A DNA stretch of 64,000 bases from positions 7,866,501-7,930,500 of the forward strand of contig NZ_CP036298.1 in assembly GCF_007752135.1 (NCBI RefSeq), written 5' to 3'. Each line of letters starts with the position of its first letter. Position 1 is the stretch's first letter. The position numbers and the translations under genes were made by a program. This DNA comes from Aureliella helgolandensis. GTDB lineage: Bacteria > Planctomycetota > Planctomycetia > Pirellulales > Pirellulaceae. The notes below the pieces were generated by a model. That model was not told the DNA's origin. It made no database searches and was given only the letters and a program-made list of their open reading frames with translations. Positions 56,430-64,000 of this stretch are shown here, one piece after another.

Positions 56430-57551
56430 ATGAAGAAAGTATTTCATAAGCCAGCTTTCACGCTGGTTGAACTTCTTGTGGTTATCGCCATTATTGGCAT
56501 TTTGGTAGGCCTGCTGCTACCAGCTGTTCAAGCGGCCCGCGAAGCAGCACGCCGCATGCAGTGCAGCAACAACTTGAAGCAGTTGTCGCTTGCGCAGCAC
56601 AACCATGCCGACGTGTTTAAGAAGTTTTCGCCATCGACCAACGACACGCGTTGGAAGACGGAGTTCAATGATACGAACTCCTGGAATCGTCTCGGTCTAT
56701 TCACCACCATGCTTCCATACATTGAGCAAACGGCCCTTTACAACCAGATTGCTCCTTACGGCTTGGCCGGTGGTCGCCCTTGGACCTCCGACGATCGTAC
56801 GAATTCGAGCACGGGTACTGTAATCGCTAGCCCCTACAAGGCAAACATTTCGGCATTCCGCTGCCCCTCAGATGGTGCACAGATCGCCCCCAACACTCCG
56901 ATGCCAACCAACTACGTTGGTAATCGTGGCGACCTCTACCTCCGCACCCATGACTGGGAATGGCGTGGGGTCTTCTCCAATGGGGAAAGAGGCAAGGCTG
57001 ATTTCGGAACGATCACAGATGGTACCTCGAATACGATCATGTTCTCTGAAACAACCATCGGCAAAAACTCGGGAACGCCTCTGCAAGATTCGATCCTAAC
57101 CTCGACGACAGTCAACACGCTTGGCAGCATCGGTGGACCTTTCACCCCCTCGCTTTGCCTTGCGACCAAGGGTCCGAACAACACGATTGCCGTGCAAGGC
57201 CAAAACAGCACTGGAAGCACCGGCTGGGGCAAGGGACGTCGCTGGGGTGACTCCGCTAACTGCTACACTGGATTCTTCACCATCCAGGCTCCGAACGGCC
57301 CCACCTGTGCTCTAGGCAATGCCGAACATGAAGCGATCCCTGCAGCGAGCAGCTTCCACACCGGTGGTGTGAACAGCGCCTTCTGCGATGGCTCGGTCCA
57401 CTTCATCTCGCAGAGCATCGACACCGGAGATCTGACGTTCACCGTCGACACTCCTTCCAACACGCGGACCTACGCTGGTCGCTCCTACTGGGGCGTCTGG
57501 GGTGCACTCGGCTCCATGAGCGGTGGGGAAAGTAGCACTTACCAAGAGTAA
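56430..57551 (+). CDS. DUF1559 prepilin-like protein 2
   Basis: 373 residues from ATG 56430 (GGAG at 56415-56418); the same length as DUF1559 protein 1 and roughly 85-90 percent identical by eye, with no gaps seen. N-terminal MKKVFHKPAFTLVE signal, hydrophobic helix, and the H-x9-DG motif are preserved. Differences cluster between residues 45 and 90 and around 155-175. The DNA differs at many third positions, so the duplication is not very recent. Followed by its own lipoprotein gene. Confidence 0.95.
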   Translation: MKKVFHKPAFTLVELLVVIAIIGILVGLLLPAVQAAREAARRMQCSNNLKQLSLAQHNHADVFKKFSPSTNDTRWKTEFNDTNSWNRLGLFTTMLPYIEQTALYNQIAPYGLAGGRPWTSDDRTNSSTGTVIASPYKANISAFRCPSDGAQIAPNTPMPTNYVGNRGDLYLRTHDWEWRGVFSNGERGKADFGTITDGTSNTIMFSETTIGKNSGTPLQDSILTSTTVNTLGSIGGPFTPSLCLATKGPNNTIAVQGQNSTGSTGWGKGRRWGDSANCYTGFFTIQAPNGPTCALGNAEHEAIPAASSFHTGGVNSAFCDGSVHFISQSIDTGDLTFTVDTPSNTRTYAGRSYWGVWGALGSMSGGESSTYQE

Positions 57552-57583
57552 GCTGCTTGCATTTCAACCGAAAATTTAAAAAA

Positions 57584-57613
57584 GAGGGGCTGGGGTTTAA
57601 TACCCAGCCTCTC
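57584..57613 (+). other. Strong intercistronic hairpin 2
   Basis: GAGGGGCTGGG and CCCAGCCTCTC form an 11-pair stem (one G-U) around a short loop, between DUF1559 gene 2 and its lipoprotein gene. It corresponds to the 53079 hairpin in place and core sequence (GGGCTGG/CCAGCC). An A-rich run precedes it. Confidence 0.7.
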
Positions 57614-57657
57614 TGCATTGACAAACTACACCTACTAGGACACTTAGGAACTCATTA

Positions 57658-58131
57658 ATGCGCACAGCTTTTGTTGCAGCCAGTCTCTTGGCACTTTTCA
57701 CCGGTTGCGGAGACGGTCTGGGCGTCTCCCCCGTAACAGGCACGATCTCCCTTGACGGCAAGCCAATCGCTGGCGCCACAATTACCTTCCAACCCATCGA
57801 AGGTGGGACGGGCATGCCAGCGGTCGGGCGCAGCGACGACAGTGGCACATACACGGTTACCGATATGCGGGCTGAAGAAATCGGCAGCGGAGCCGCAGCG
57901 GGAGAATACAAAGTCGGCGTCATGTGGTACGAGCCAGGCAGCACCGACACTATCGCGGCCGAAGGAAGTAGCGATTCCACAGCCGACGCTAGGAAGGCTG
58001 TGGGCGATAAGTCCCTGTTACCCATGGCTTACCAAAACGCCAACACCTCGGGCCTAACCGCCAGCGTCAAGGCTGGTGACCCCAACATCTTCGATTTTGA
58101 CCTCAAAAGCGACTACAAACCGGGCAAATAG
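57658..58131 (+). CDS. Lipoprotein with carboxypeptidase-regulatory-like domain 2
   Basis: 157 residues; AGGAA eight bases before the ATG. Signal peptide MRTAFVAASLLALFTGC with a slightly atypical lipobox (Phe at -3). The mature part is closely similar to the lipoprotein at 53162, e.g. 'LPMAYQNANTSGLTASVKAG', with a short variable part after 'AAEGSSDS'. Followed by an intrinsic terminator at 58166, so the DUF1559-lipoprotein pair ends there. Confidence 0.9.
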   Translation: MRTAFVAASLLALFTGCGDGLGVSPVTGTISLDGKPIAGATITFQPIEGGTGMPAVGRSDDSGTYTVTDMRAEEIGSGAAAGEYKVGVMWYEPGSTDTIAAEGSSDSTADARKAVGDKSLLPMAYQNANTSGLTASVKAGDPNIFDFDLKSDYKPGK

Positions 58132-58165
58132 CCCTTAGCTGCCTCCAAGCAGTTCGCCTCATGCC

Positions 58166-58208
58166 AACCTTGCCATTCACTCGCATTTCGTGTGTGGCAA
58201 GGTTTTTT
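58166..58208 (+). terminator. Intrinsic terminator after the second cassette
   Basis: AACCTTGCCA and TGGCAAGGTT form a perfect ten-base stem around a 19-base loop, with TTTTTT overlapping and following it. Clear rho-independent terminator, 35 bases after the lipoprotein stop. Confidence 0.9.
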
Positions 58209-58254
58209 CATGAGAACTCGCTCCAGAGTTGGAGCGGCTGCCCTCCACCCATTC

Positions 58255-58596
58255 GTAACCATTCACGGTTGTTTGCAACTTAAGCTCAAACCTGAAGCAA
58301 CGGGTGAAGCTGCCTGAGGGCTGAGGAAGTTCACGAACGACCGACTCAATGCTTCGCAGAGCTGAGCTTGCTTAGTATTACTCCGCGCTGTTGAGTTTGT
58401 CTGGGGGCGAGTCGGGTGCAGCAGAGAATGTTGTTGGCAGGAAAATAGCCAGAGCAATTCATCTCCTTGCCCCCATCTTCCTGTCAAAACGTCCGCCTGG
58501 ATGCTTCGAAACCGTTCACCGTTGTCAGCGACCTACACTCCAACCTGAAGCCATGGTTGAAATTGTAAGTGGATAAGGAAGGCCGTGAACGGTTAC
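58255..58596. mobile_element. Non-coding segment with inverted-repeat ends (possible MITE-like remnant)
   Basis: GTAACCATTCACGG (58255-58268) and CCGTGAACGGTTAC (58583-58596) are inverted with one mismatch. Inside, AACCGTTCACCGTTGT near 58510 repeats the left end directly, followed in both places by CAACCTGAAGC-like and GGTTGAA-like words. A second inverted pair GGCAGGAAAAT (58437) / ATCTTCCTGTC (58476) lies in the middle. No gene fits inside. No clear target duplication was seen. Confidence 0.4.
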
Positions 58597-58598
58597 AC

Positions 58599-60050
58599 TC
58601 ATTCCAACAAGCGGGCTAAGCGAGGGTCCCCCGGAAACAGCTCACGCGCCTTCAGCGTGATAGCCACTGCCTGTGCTTCATCGCCGGCGGCTCTGAGCGC
58701 CACAACCCAAACCGCGTAGGAATCGAAATCTCCTAAGCGATCTGCCGCCAATGCCGCCTGCTCCGCCGCTCCCCTAGCCTCACCGGCTCCCAACAAGAAC
58801 CGCGCCAGGATATACTGTGACCTCCCACTTGAGTCGTGCTGCGTCGCCTCCTTAAGAAAACTCCCAGCGCGCTCTATGTCCCCCAGCTGAATCGCCAAGT
58901 TGGCGGCATTCGTGAAATTCAACGAATTCTCAGGGTGAACCTCTACCAACCGCTGCAGCACGAGGAGCGCGTCCTGCAGCCGACCGTTGCGGCGCAGAAT
59001 ATCGGCCAACGCCACCAGACTTCTCTCAGAACTAGGCTTTAGCGCAATCGCTTGCATGAGAAGCTCCTCAGCTTGACGCACATTTTCTTGCGACGCAGAG
59101 ACAACTGCCAACAGGGTGTACGTATGATGGGCAAATTCCCGGAACGACGACTGGTACTTGGCATCATCGGCCGTGACATGTTTCTCCATCCGGGGGATCT
59201 TTCGTCGAACCTCGAGCGCCTCGTCGCGTTTCCCAAGCTTGAGCAAAGCAGTTGATTTGGCCAGATAGGCAGCGCGCACATCTTGCCCTTGATCGATCGC
59301 TGCCTGCGCATTTTCAATGGCCAGCTCGAACTCATCCAATTGCACTTGGACTTGCGCCAGCTCCAGTCGCATCAGCCCGTGCTGAGGAAACAAGCCAACG
59401 CCCCTGGATAGCACCTCCTGCGCCAACTCCAGCTCCCCTTGCTGGCTGTAAATCTCCCCCAGCAGCGCCAGCCGCTCGGCAGTCTCCACCCCCTGCTCTC
59501 CCGCTTTACGCAATACATCCGCGCACTTCTGCAAGTCTCCCGCCTGCTGCAGCATTTCCGCATAGGCAACGGCAACAGCAGTCTGGGTGGGATCGATCGC
59601 TAGTGAAGCTGCGAATAGCTCTCCGGCTCGATCGGTCTGCAACAACTCCGCGTAGGTCATGGCTCCAATGTGCAGCACGGACGCGTCTTGCGGGTATTGC
59701 TGCACAGCATCTTCCACAGCGCGCAACAACTTCTGCTGCATCTCTTCCGTACTGAAGGGGCTCGCTTCCGTAGGCAAACGCAGTGCGGAACCAGCTTGGG
59801 ATGCCGGGGCCTGAGCTGCCAAGGCACCAGACACAGCGGGGCTTGGCTGCTGGTCAGAATTCGCTGGCCGCTCGACACCGGGCCGATAACCGGTGGACCG
59901 GTCCTCTGAGGGCACCAACGCATAAATCAGGTAGCCTACCAACCCGAGAAGCAATGCGACTCCCGCAATCCACGCTCCAGCCAGTGGCGCCTTCCTCTGC
60001 TCCTCACCTGCGATTGCCTGCGAGATCCCCTTTACTCGTCGTCGACTCAT
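58599..60050 (-). CDS. TPR-repeat membrane protein 1
   Basis: 483 residues from ATG 60050 (AGGGAA five bases upstream). One membrane helix near residues 25-47 ('GAWIAGVALLLGLVGYLIYA'), then a periplasmic TPR superhelix with many 34-residue repeats ('LAEMLQQAGDLQKCADVLRK'-like, 'LGEIYSQQGELELAQEVL', 'LADILRRNGRLQDALLVLQR'). Follows ASPIC protein 2 on the same strand by 186 bases, probably one transcription unit. Likely a protein-binding scaffold for its ASPIC partner. Confidence 0.88.
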   Translation of the reverse strand: MSRRRVKGISQAIAGEEQRKAPLAGAWIAGVALLLGLVGYLIYALVPSEDRSTGYRPGVERPANSDQQPSPAVSGALAAQAPASQAGSALRLPTEASPFSTEEMQQKLLRAVEDAVQQYPQDASVLHIGAMTYAELLQTDRAGELFAASLAIDPTQTAVAVAYAEMLQQAGDLQKCADVLRKAGEQGVETAERLALLGEIYSQQGELELAQEVLSRGVGLFPQHGLMRLELAQVQVQLDEFELAIENAQAAIDQGQDVRAAYLAKSTALLKLGKRDEALEVRRKIPRMEKHVTADDAKYQSSFREFAHHTYTLLAVVSASQENVRQAEELLMQAIALKPSSERSLVALADILRRNGRLQDALLVLQRLVEVHPENSLNFTNAANLAIQLGDIERAGSFLKEATQHDSSGRSQYILARFLLGAGEARGAAEQAALAADRLGDFDSYAVWVVALRAAGDEAQAVAITLKARELFPGDPRLARLLE

Positions 60051-60094
60051 TTGAATTCCCTGGACGCCCGCAGGCAGTTGCAAAAACGTTGCTC

Positions 60095-60122
60095 CGTCCC
60101 CAGTCTACCGTCCCCAGTCTAC
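60095..60122. repeat. 14-base perfect tandem duplication
   Basis: CGTCCCCAGTCTAC at 60095-60108 and 60109-60122, in the gap between ASPIC 2 and TPR 1. Confidence 0.85.
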
Positions 60123-60174
60123 CATCCATTGCGAATTCTAGTGGCCGCGTCGCTCCGCAGGAAATGAGGATTCG

Positions 60175-60237
60175 CAACACTATCCGGCCCGACCTCAACA
60201 CTATCCGGCCCGACCTCAACACAATCCGGTCGGATCT
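60175..60237 (-). repeat. 21-base tandem repeat overlapping the ASPIC 2 stop codon
   Basis: Three units of CAACACTATCCGGCCCGACCT at 60175-60195, 60196-60216 (exact) and 60217-60237 (four changes). The last base of the third unit is part of the ASPIC 2 stop. Read on the minus strand each unit adds in-frame stop codons. Confidence 0.9.
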
Positions 60238-61919
60238 CAAGGCTCCCGAGTCCCACAACCTTCCACAATTGTCAGCCGGGGCGTCTGGGGTAGAAAACTC
60301 TCCTTCACCCCAGTCGGCCAGGTCACCACCACCCGCCGCGGATCGGCATCGCCCGTCCCAAAATACAGGCGCTGACCGTAGCTGGATTCGTAGCCCCGAC
60401 CGGCGCAAACAACCTGTACCTGCTTGCGGTTCAGCGAATCTTCGAGCTCAACAAAGCTCCCCAAGGCATCCCGGTTACTATGCGTCCCCACCAACTCCAG
60501 CGAAAGGTGCTTGTGCGTCCCCCCAGATGTATTCCTCATCAAGGTGGGATGCGAATTGAAGTTTGTAATCACTCCATCGACGGCGCCATCGTTGTCGAGG
60601 TCATCAAATCCAGCCCCACGGCTGCTGTCCACTACCGCTAGAGCCGAACCCGCGCTGCCAGACACGTTCACAAACCTTCCCCGACCATCATTGGCCAGCA
60701 AGTAATTGGCAACTTTCATGGTGGTGCGGTCGTCGATGTATTCGATATTGTCCAGAAAATGACCACACGCAATCATCACATCCCGATCACCATCATTGTC
60801 GAAGTCGACCGCCCCAATCCCCCAGCTCACATGCGCGATTAACTCAGTACTCCACTGCGCAACGTTGGTCGCATCGCTGTAAAACCCTTCCCCTAACGAC
60901 TGGTAGTAGACCGGCATTTCATCCTGGTACGTCGTCGTAAGGACGTCGAGCTCTCCATCACCATCGAGATCCGCGTAATCGAGTCCCATGTTTCCATTGG
61001 CCTTGCCATGGCGATCGAAAGCCAATCCCCACAGAATGCCCTGCTCCTCCAACCGGCCGGTACCATCGTTGGCCAACAAATAGTTTCCCCGCTGATCATT
61101 GGCGACGAGCACATCACAATCACCATCCCGATCGAAATCCGCTGCCATGACCCCCATTCCAGGAGCTCGCAAATCACCGACACCCGCCCATTGCGTTACA
61201 TCCGAGAAGGTTCCATCTCCGTTGTTCGCAAAGACGTAGTCCTTGGCAGCTGGAAAGTCGTTGGGGCCCACATGGAAAACCTTACCCGCGATGGTGCGAG
61301 TCCGATGGTGCTTGAAATCGAAGTCGACGTAGGAAGCGCAGTAAAGGTCGAGATCCCCGTCTCCCTCCATATCGTAGAAAGCATTCCCTGCCCCAAAACG
61401 CATTCCGCAGGCCAAGCCAACCGCATTCGTCGACTCCACAAACGTCCCATCGCCCTGATTGATGTAGAACACGTTCTCACCGTAGTTGCTTACGAGCAGA
61501 TCGGTATCTCCATCCTGGTCATAGTCGCTGGCCACCACTCCCATTGCGTACCCAACATCACCGACCCCCGCCGATTCGGTGACATCGGTAAAGGTCCAGT
61601 CTCCGTTATTGCGGTAGAGCCTGTTTTTCGGCGGCTCCACCAACTCCGTTCCGGGAAGTGCCGCTCCGTTGACCAGATAGACATCGATCCAACCATCATC
61701 ATCGAAATCAAACAGGGCCAACGCCCCAACAACGGATTCGACGATGTACCGCCGCCCGCTTCCGCCGTCGGTATGCAGGAAGTCCAGGCCACTTTCCACC
61801 GCGGGCACCACGTCCAGCCTGCCACTCCAAACCGGCTGTGCAGACACTTTAGACAGTCCCGACAGCAGTAGAAGCCCTCCCAAGAACAGCCACCGCCTCG
61901 CGCATAAACCACAGTTCAT
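60237..61919 (-). CDS. ASPIC/UnbV (CRTAC1-like) FG-GAP repeat protein 2
   Basis: 560 residues from ATG 61919, beginning a signal peptide (MNCGLCARRWLFLGGLLLLS ... SAQ). FG-GAP/VCBS repeats: 'DFDDDGWIDVYLVNGA', 'DYDQDGDTDLLVSNYG', 'DMEGDGDLDLYCASYVDFD', 'DFDRDGDCDVLVANDQ', 'DLDGDGELDVLTT', 'DFDNDGDRDVMIACGH'. C-terminal ASPIC/UnbV domain with 'GRGYESSYGQRLYFGTG'. About one third identical to ASPIC 1 with the same repeat order. Heads an apparent operon with TPR 1 and is divergent from TPR 2. Confidence 0.93.
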   Translation of the reverse strand: MNCGLCARRWLFLGGLLLLSGLSKVSAQPVWSGRLDVVPAVESGLDFLHTDGGSGRRYIVESVVGALALFDFDDDGWIDVYLVNGAALPGTELVEPPKNRLYRNNGDWTFTDVTESAGVGDVGYAMGVVASDYDQDGDTDLLVSNYGENVFYINQGDGTFVESTNAVGLACGMRFGAGNAFYDMEGDGDLDLYCASYVDFDFKHHRTRTIAGKVFHVGPNDFPAAKDYVFANNGDGTFSDVTQWAGVGDLRAPGMGVMAADFDRDGDCDVLVANDQRGNYLLANDGTGRLEEQGILWGLAFDRHGKANGNMGLDYADLDGDGELDVLTTTYQDEMPVYYQSLGEGFYSDATNVAQWSTELIAHVSWGIGAVDFDNDGDRDVMIACGHFLDNIEYIDDRTTMKVANYLLANDGRGRFVNVSGSAGSALAVVDSSRGAGFDDLDNDGAVDGVITNFNSHPTLMRNTSGGTHKHLSLELVGTHSNRDALGSFVELEDSLNRKQVQVVCAGRGYESSYGQRLYFGTGDADPRRVVVTWPTGVKESFLPQTPRLTIVEGCGTREP

Positions 61920-62149
61920 ATCACCCCTTCGGCATGGCCACCCAGCGGTAGCCCTGCATTCGAGCCTCGTCCAAATAGCGACTGCAGACAACAATAAAAG
62001 ATTACGGGAAACCCACTTCTCATATTAGCATGCCGTCATCTTTAGGGGTATGATAGTTACCGCGGGCAGAAGCTAAGACTTCCTAAACACCCTAAGCAGC
62101 TTAACGCCCCTGGTTGCTGTCTCCACCTTCAAAATGGGTCAAGGCACCT

Positions 62150-63571
62150 GTGAAACCGAAACAATTCTGGCTTGCCTGCGCTACAGCGGTCTTGGTTGGA
62201 GTCGCATGCCTCGCTTTCATCCGCCCCACTTCACCGCAGGCAGAGCGCGATGGAGCACAACGGCAAGCCCCGCCTTCCGGAGCAGCCCCTTCTGCCGCCT
62301 CCCCCCGGCCCGCTTTCACCCTCCCGGAACGCCCGGCAGGCTTGCAAGCCAACCGCCCCCTGCAACAACAGTGCGAGGACTCTTCAAAAGCTTCAATTGC
62401 AAGCTTGCACAACCTGACGTTTGATCTCGCAGAGGGCACCGTTGGCCATCTCCCCAACAGCCCCGCAGCATTCAGCCTGCTGGGCCGCCTGCACCTCCGC
62501 AGCGGCAGCTCTACAAACGCCCGCCTGTTGTGGGAGCAGGCCATGGCTGTCGCCCCCAAATCGCCGGAACCACACATCGATTTTGGGTTCCTCGAACTCA
62601 AGCTTGGCCACGCGGAAGAAGCCGAAGCCCACTTTCGCCGCGCCGCTGAGCTGGATCCCCACTCGCTGGATGCGCTGGACGGATTGACCGAAGCTCTTCT
62701 CCTTCAAGCCAAATATGCGGAGGCTCGCGATCCACTGAAGACGCTGGTGCAGCGCTCCCCCGAAGCCTACGCCGCTTGGTGCCGACTGGGCGAGGTCCAA
62801 TTGAAACTGCAAGAGGCGACGCTGGCTAAAGACAGTTTTGACCGCGCGCTGAAAATCCGCGGCAAGGGGCGAGAGGCCCTGCACGGGCTAATCAAGACGA
62901 CCGCGCAGCTCGACGACCGCGCGCGGTCCGAGGAACTCATTGAAGTCCTATCGGAGCTGGATGCCACCGAGTCGCAAAACTCCATCGATCGAGACGAAAT
63001 CGATCACGAGAGAGCAGCGTATCTACTGCAAACCACGGCTCAATCGCTGAGCGAATTGCTATACCAGCAGAGGCAGCCCTCCGCCTCCGTTCAGATCCTC
63101 GAACTCGCCTACGACGCACTCCCTTCCGCCCCCCTTCGCGGTCTTCTAACGGCAGCCTACTTACGCCAAGGTCAGACGGATCAAGCCATTGGACTCCTGG
63201 AAAACGAATGCGAAGACAGGCCCGACGAATCAAGCCTATGGAGTGAGCTAGCGTTGCTCTACATGCAAACCCGCCGCCTCGACGAAGCAGAAGCGGCACT
63301 TCGACAGTACATCCGCCTCACTCCTGAAAGTGGTGAGGCCTACGCGCTGTTGGCGCAAACTCAACTTCCTGCCGGACGGTCCCCACAAGCTGCCGTCGAG
63401 AGTGCGCAGCGCGCCGTCGAACTCTCTCCAATCGCCGGGCACCATTACATCCTAGGAACCGCCCTCTACCATGCTGGCAGGCTGACTGAATCAAAGCTGG
63501 AGTTAACCCGGGCGGTCGAGCTAGCCCCTACCAATCAAGAATTCCGCCGCGCTCTCAGCAGTATCGAGTAA
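62150..63571 (+). CDS. TPR-repeat membrane protein 2
   Basis: 473 residues from GTG 62150 (AAGG seven bases upstream; an alternative TTG at 62114). N-terminal signal anchor (KPKQFWLACATAVLVGVACL), Pro/Ala linker, then TPR repeats such as 'LLGRLHLRSGSSTNARLLWE', 'LELKLGHAEEAEAHFRRAAE', 'LALLYMQTRRLDEAEAALRQ'. Same layout as TPR 1. Its stop is eight bases before an ASPIC gene. Confidence 0.88.
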   Translation: MKPKQFWLACATAVLVGVACLAFIRPTSPQAERDGAQRQAPPSGAAPSAASPRPAFTLPERPAGLQANRPLQQQCEDSSKASIASLHNLTFDLAEGTVGHLPNSPAAFSLLGRLHLRSGSSTNARLLWEQAMAVAPKSPEPHIDFGFLELKLGHAEEAEAHFRRAAELDPHSLDALDGLTEALLLQAKYAEARDPLKTLVQRSPEAYAAWCRLGEVQLKLQEATLAKDSFDRALKIRGKGREALHGLIKTTAQLDDRARSEELIEVLSELDATESQNSIDRDEIDHERAAYLLQTTAQSLSELLYQQRQPSASVQILELAYDALPSAPLRGLLTAAYLRQGQTDQAIGLLENECEDRPDESSLWSELALLYMQTRRLDEAEAALRQYIRLTPESGEAYALLAQTQLPAGRSPQAAVESAQRAVELSPIAGHHYILGTALYHAGRLTESKLELTRAVELAPTNQEFRRALSSIE

Positions 63572-63579
63572 CCCCGCAA

Positions 63580-64000
63580 ATGGCACGTCGCCCCCAGCTT
63601 GTCGCCCCACTCCACCACCTCCGCAAGCAACTCCCTCTAGCAATCTTGTTAACGAGCTGGGCTGTTGCATGCCCCCTGGGGTGCAGTCGATCGCGTCCTG
63701 CGGCCCCTAGCGCGGAGGCTGCCAAACAGGCTCCGCTCCAGGACGCGCCGGCCAGCGAGCCACCACCATCCACCCTGCCAGGCGAAAGTGCGGCTCCTCT
63801 GATCGCATTGACCGACGCGAGTGAGTCTTCTCAACTGCGGTTCCAGCACAAGTACCAGAGTGGCAACAGCCGCTTCCTTGCAGAAGCAGTCACCGGAGCG
63901 TTAGCCAGTTTCGATTTCGACGGTGATGGGCTGCTCGACATCTATTTCCTCAATGGAGGCACACTCCCCCGCGGTACCGGCGAATCCTACTCGGCAGCCC
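63580..64000 (+). CDS. Partial ASPIC/UnbV FG-GAP protein 3 (cut by right edge)
   Basis: ATG 63580 to the right edge, 140 residues, no stop. The N-terminus has a lipoprotein-type signal ('LAILLTSWAVACPLGC'), a Pro/Ala/Ser linker, and the start of an FG-GAP region 'GALASFDFDGDGLLDIYFLN', the same opening as ASPIC 1 and 2. Eight bases after TPR 2, so TPR-ASPIC is an operon in reverse order relative to the minus-strand pair. Confidence 0.88.
   Translation, partial: MARRPQLVAPLHHLRKQLPLAILLTSWAVACPLGCSRSRPAAPSAEAAKQAPLQDAPASEPPPSTLPGESAAPLIALTDASESSQLRFQHKYQSGNSRFLAEAVTGALASFDFDGDGLLDIYFLNGGTLPRGTGESYSAA

Noticed and set aside
59783-60559. 258-codon plus-strand frame with a repeated NTIRPDL heptapeptide
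   Set aside because: It is the antisense reading of TPR 1, ASPIC 2 and the 21-base tandem repeat; the repeat is real as DNA but not as a gene.
1-64000. CRISPR arrays, rRNA, tRNA, prophage or integrase genes
   Set aside because: No regularly spaced direct repeats of the right size, no conserved RNA signatures and no phage or recombinase motifs were seen on either strand.

Overview
The window reads as chromosomal DNA of a planctomycete, most likely order Pirellulales (a Rhodopirellula-like lineage). Supporting this are DUF1559 prepilin-like proteins, a DUF1501 Tat protein, ASPIC/UnbV (CRTAC1-like) repeat proteins, a MoxR/DUF58/DUF4129 operon, wide gene spacing, and frequent GTG/TTG starts with weak Shine-Dalgarno sequences. 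No rRNA, tRNA, CRISPR array, transposase or prophage was recognised. The window cuts a gene at both ends.

Layout. 1-6.7 kb (minus): a translationally coupled operon of a DUF4129-like protein, a DUF4350-like protein, MoxR ATPase, a DUF58 protein and a membrane protein running off the left edge. 7.1-18.5 kb: an ABC exporter, a RadC-like protein with an extra N-terminal domain, dapB, a small Cys-rich protein, an LplT-like MFS transporter, a DUF1501 protein, ispF and a three-gene ABC-2 exporter. 18.7-26.2 kb (minus): a flagellar operon flbD-motA-motB-fliL-fliN-fliO-fliP-fliQ-fliR-flhB that lacks fliM and flhA. 26.9-33.2 kb (minus): rsgA, ftsH, recQ. 33.3-38.2 kb: a ComB-like phosphatase, trpB-trpA, an HNH nuclease. 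38.4-41.4 kb: a carbamoyltransferase followed by Pmp3-like, SxtJ-like and DUF5989 small membrane proteins, reminiscent of sxtI-sxtJ-sxtK. 41.6-46.1 kb: a CPBP protease, a large polytopic membrane protein and a DHDPS/NAL-family aldolase with an encapsulation-peptide-like C-terminal tail. 46.2-51.2 kb: two von Willebrand A proteins and a divergent secretin-like exported protein. 51.8-64 kb: two DUF1559 plus lipoprotein cassettes interleaved with three ASPIC/UnbV proteins and two TPR proteins.

The most unusual signals are: (i) the carbamoyltransferase/Pmp3/SxtJ/DUF5989 module; (ii) the possible microcompartment-targeting tail on the aldolase; (iii) the repeated cell-surface block at 51.8-64 kb, with a conserved hairpin between each DUF1559 gene and its lipoprotein gene; (iv) three unrelated genes whose stop codon lies in a short tandem duplication with a period divisible by three, so the stop is repeated in frame; (v) a dispersed intergenic repeat family (core CCGCGTGAGCAAGGA) at several loci, and a 342-base non-coding segment with inverted-repeat ends.

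Starts were chosen by translational coupling, Shine-Dalgarno spacing and signal-peptide position. Functions rest on motifs read by eye; no database search was possible.
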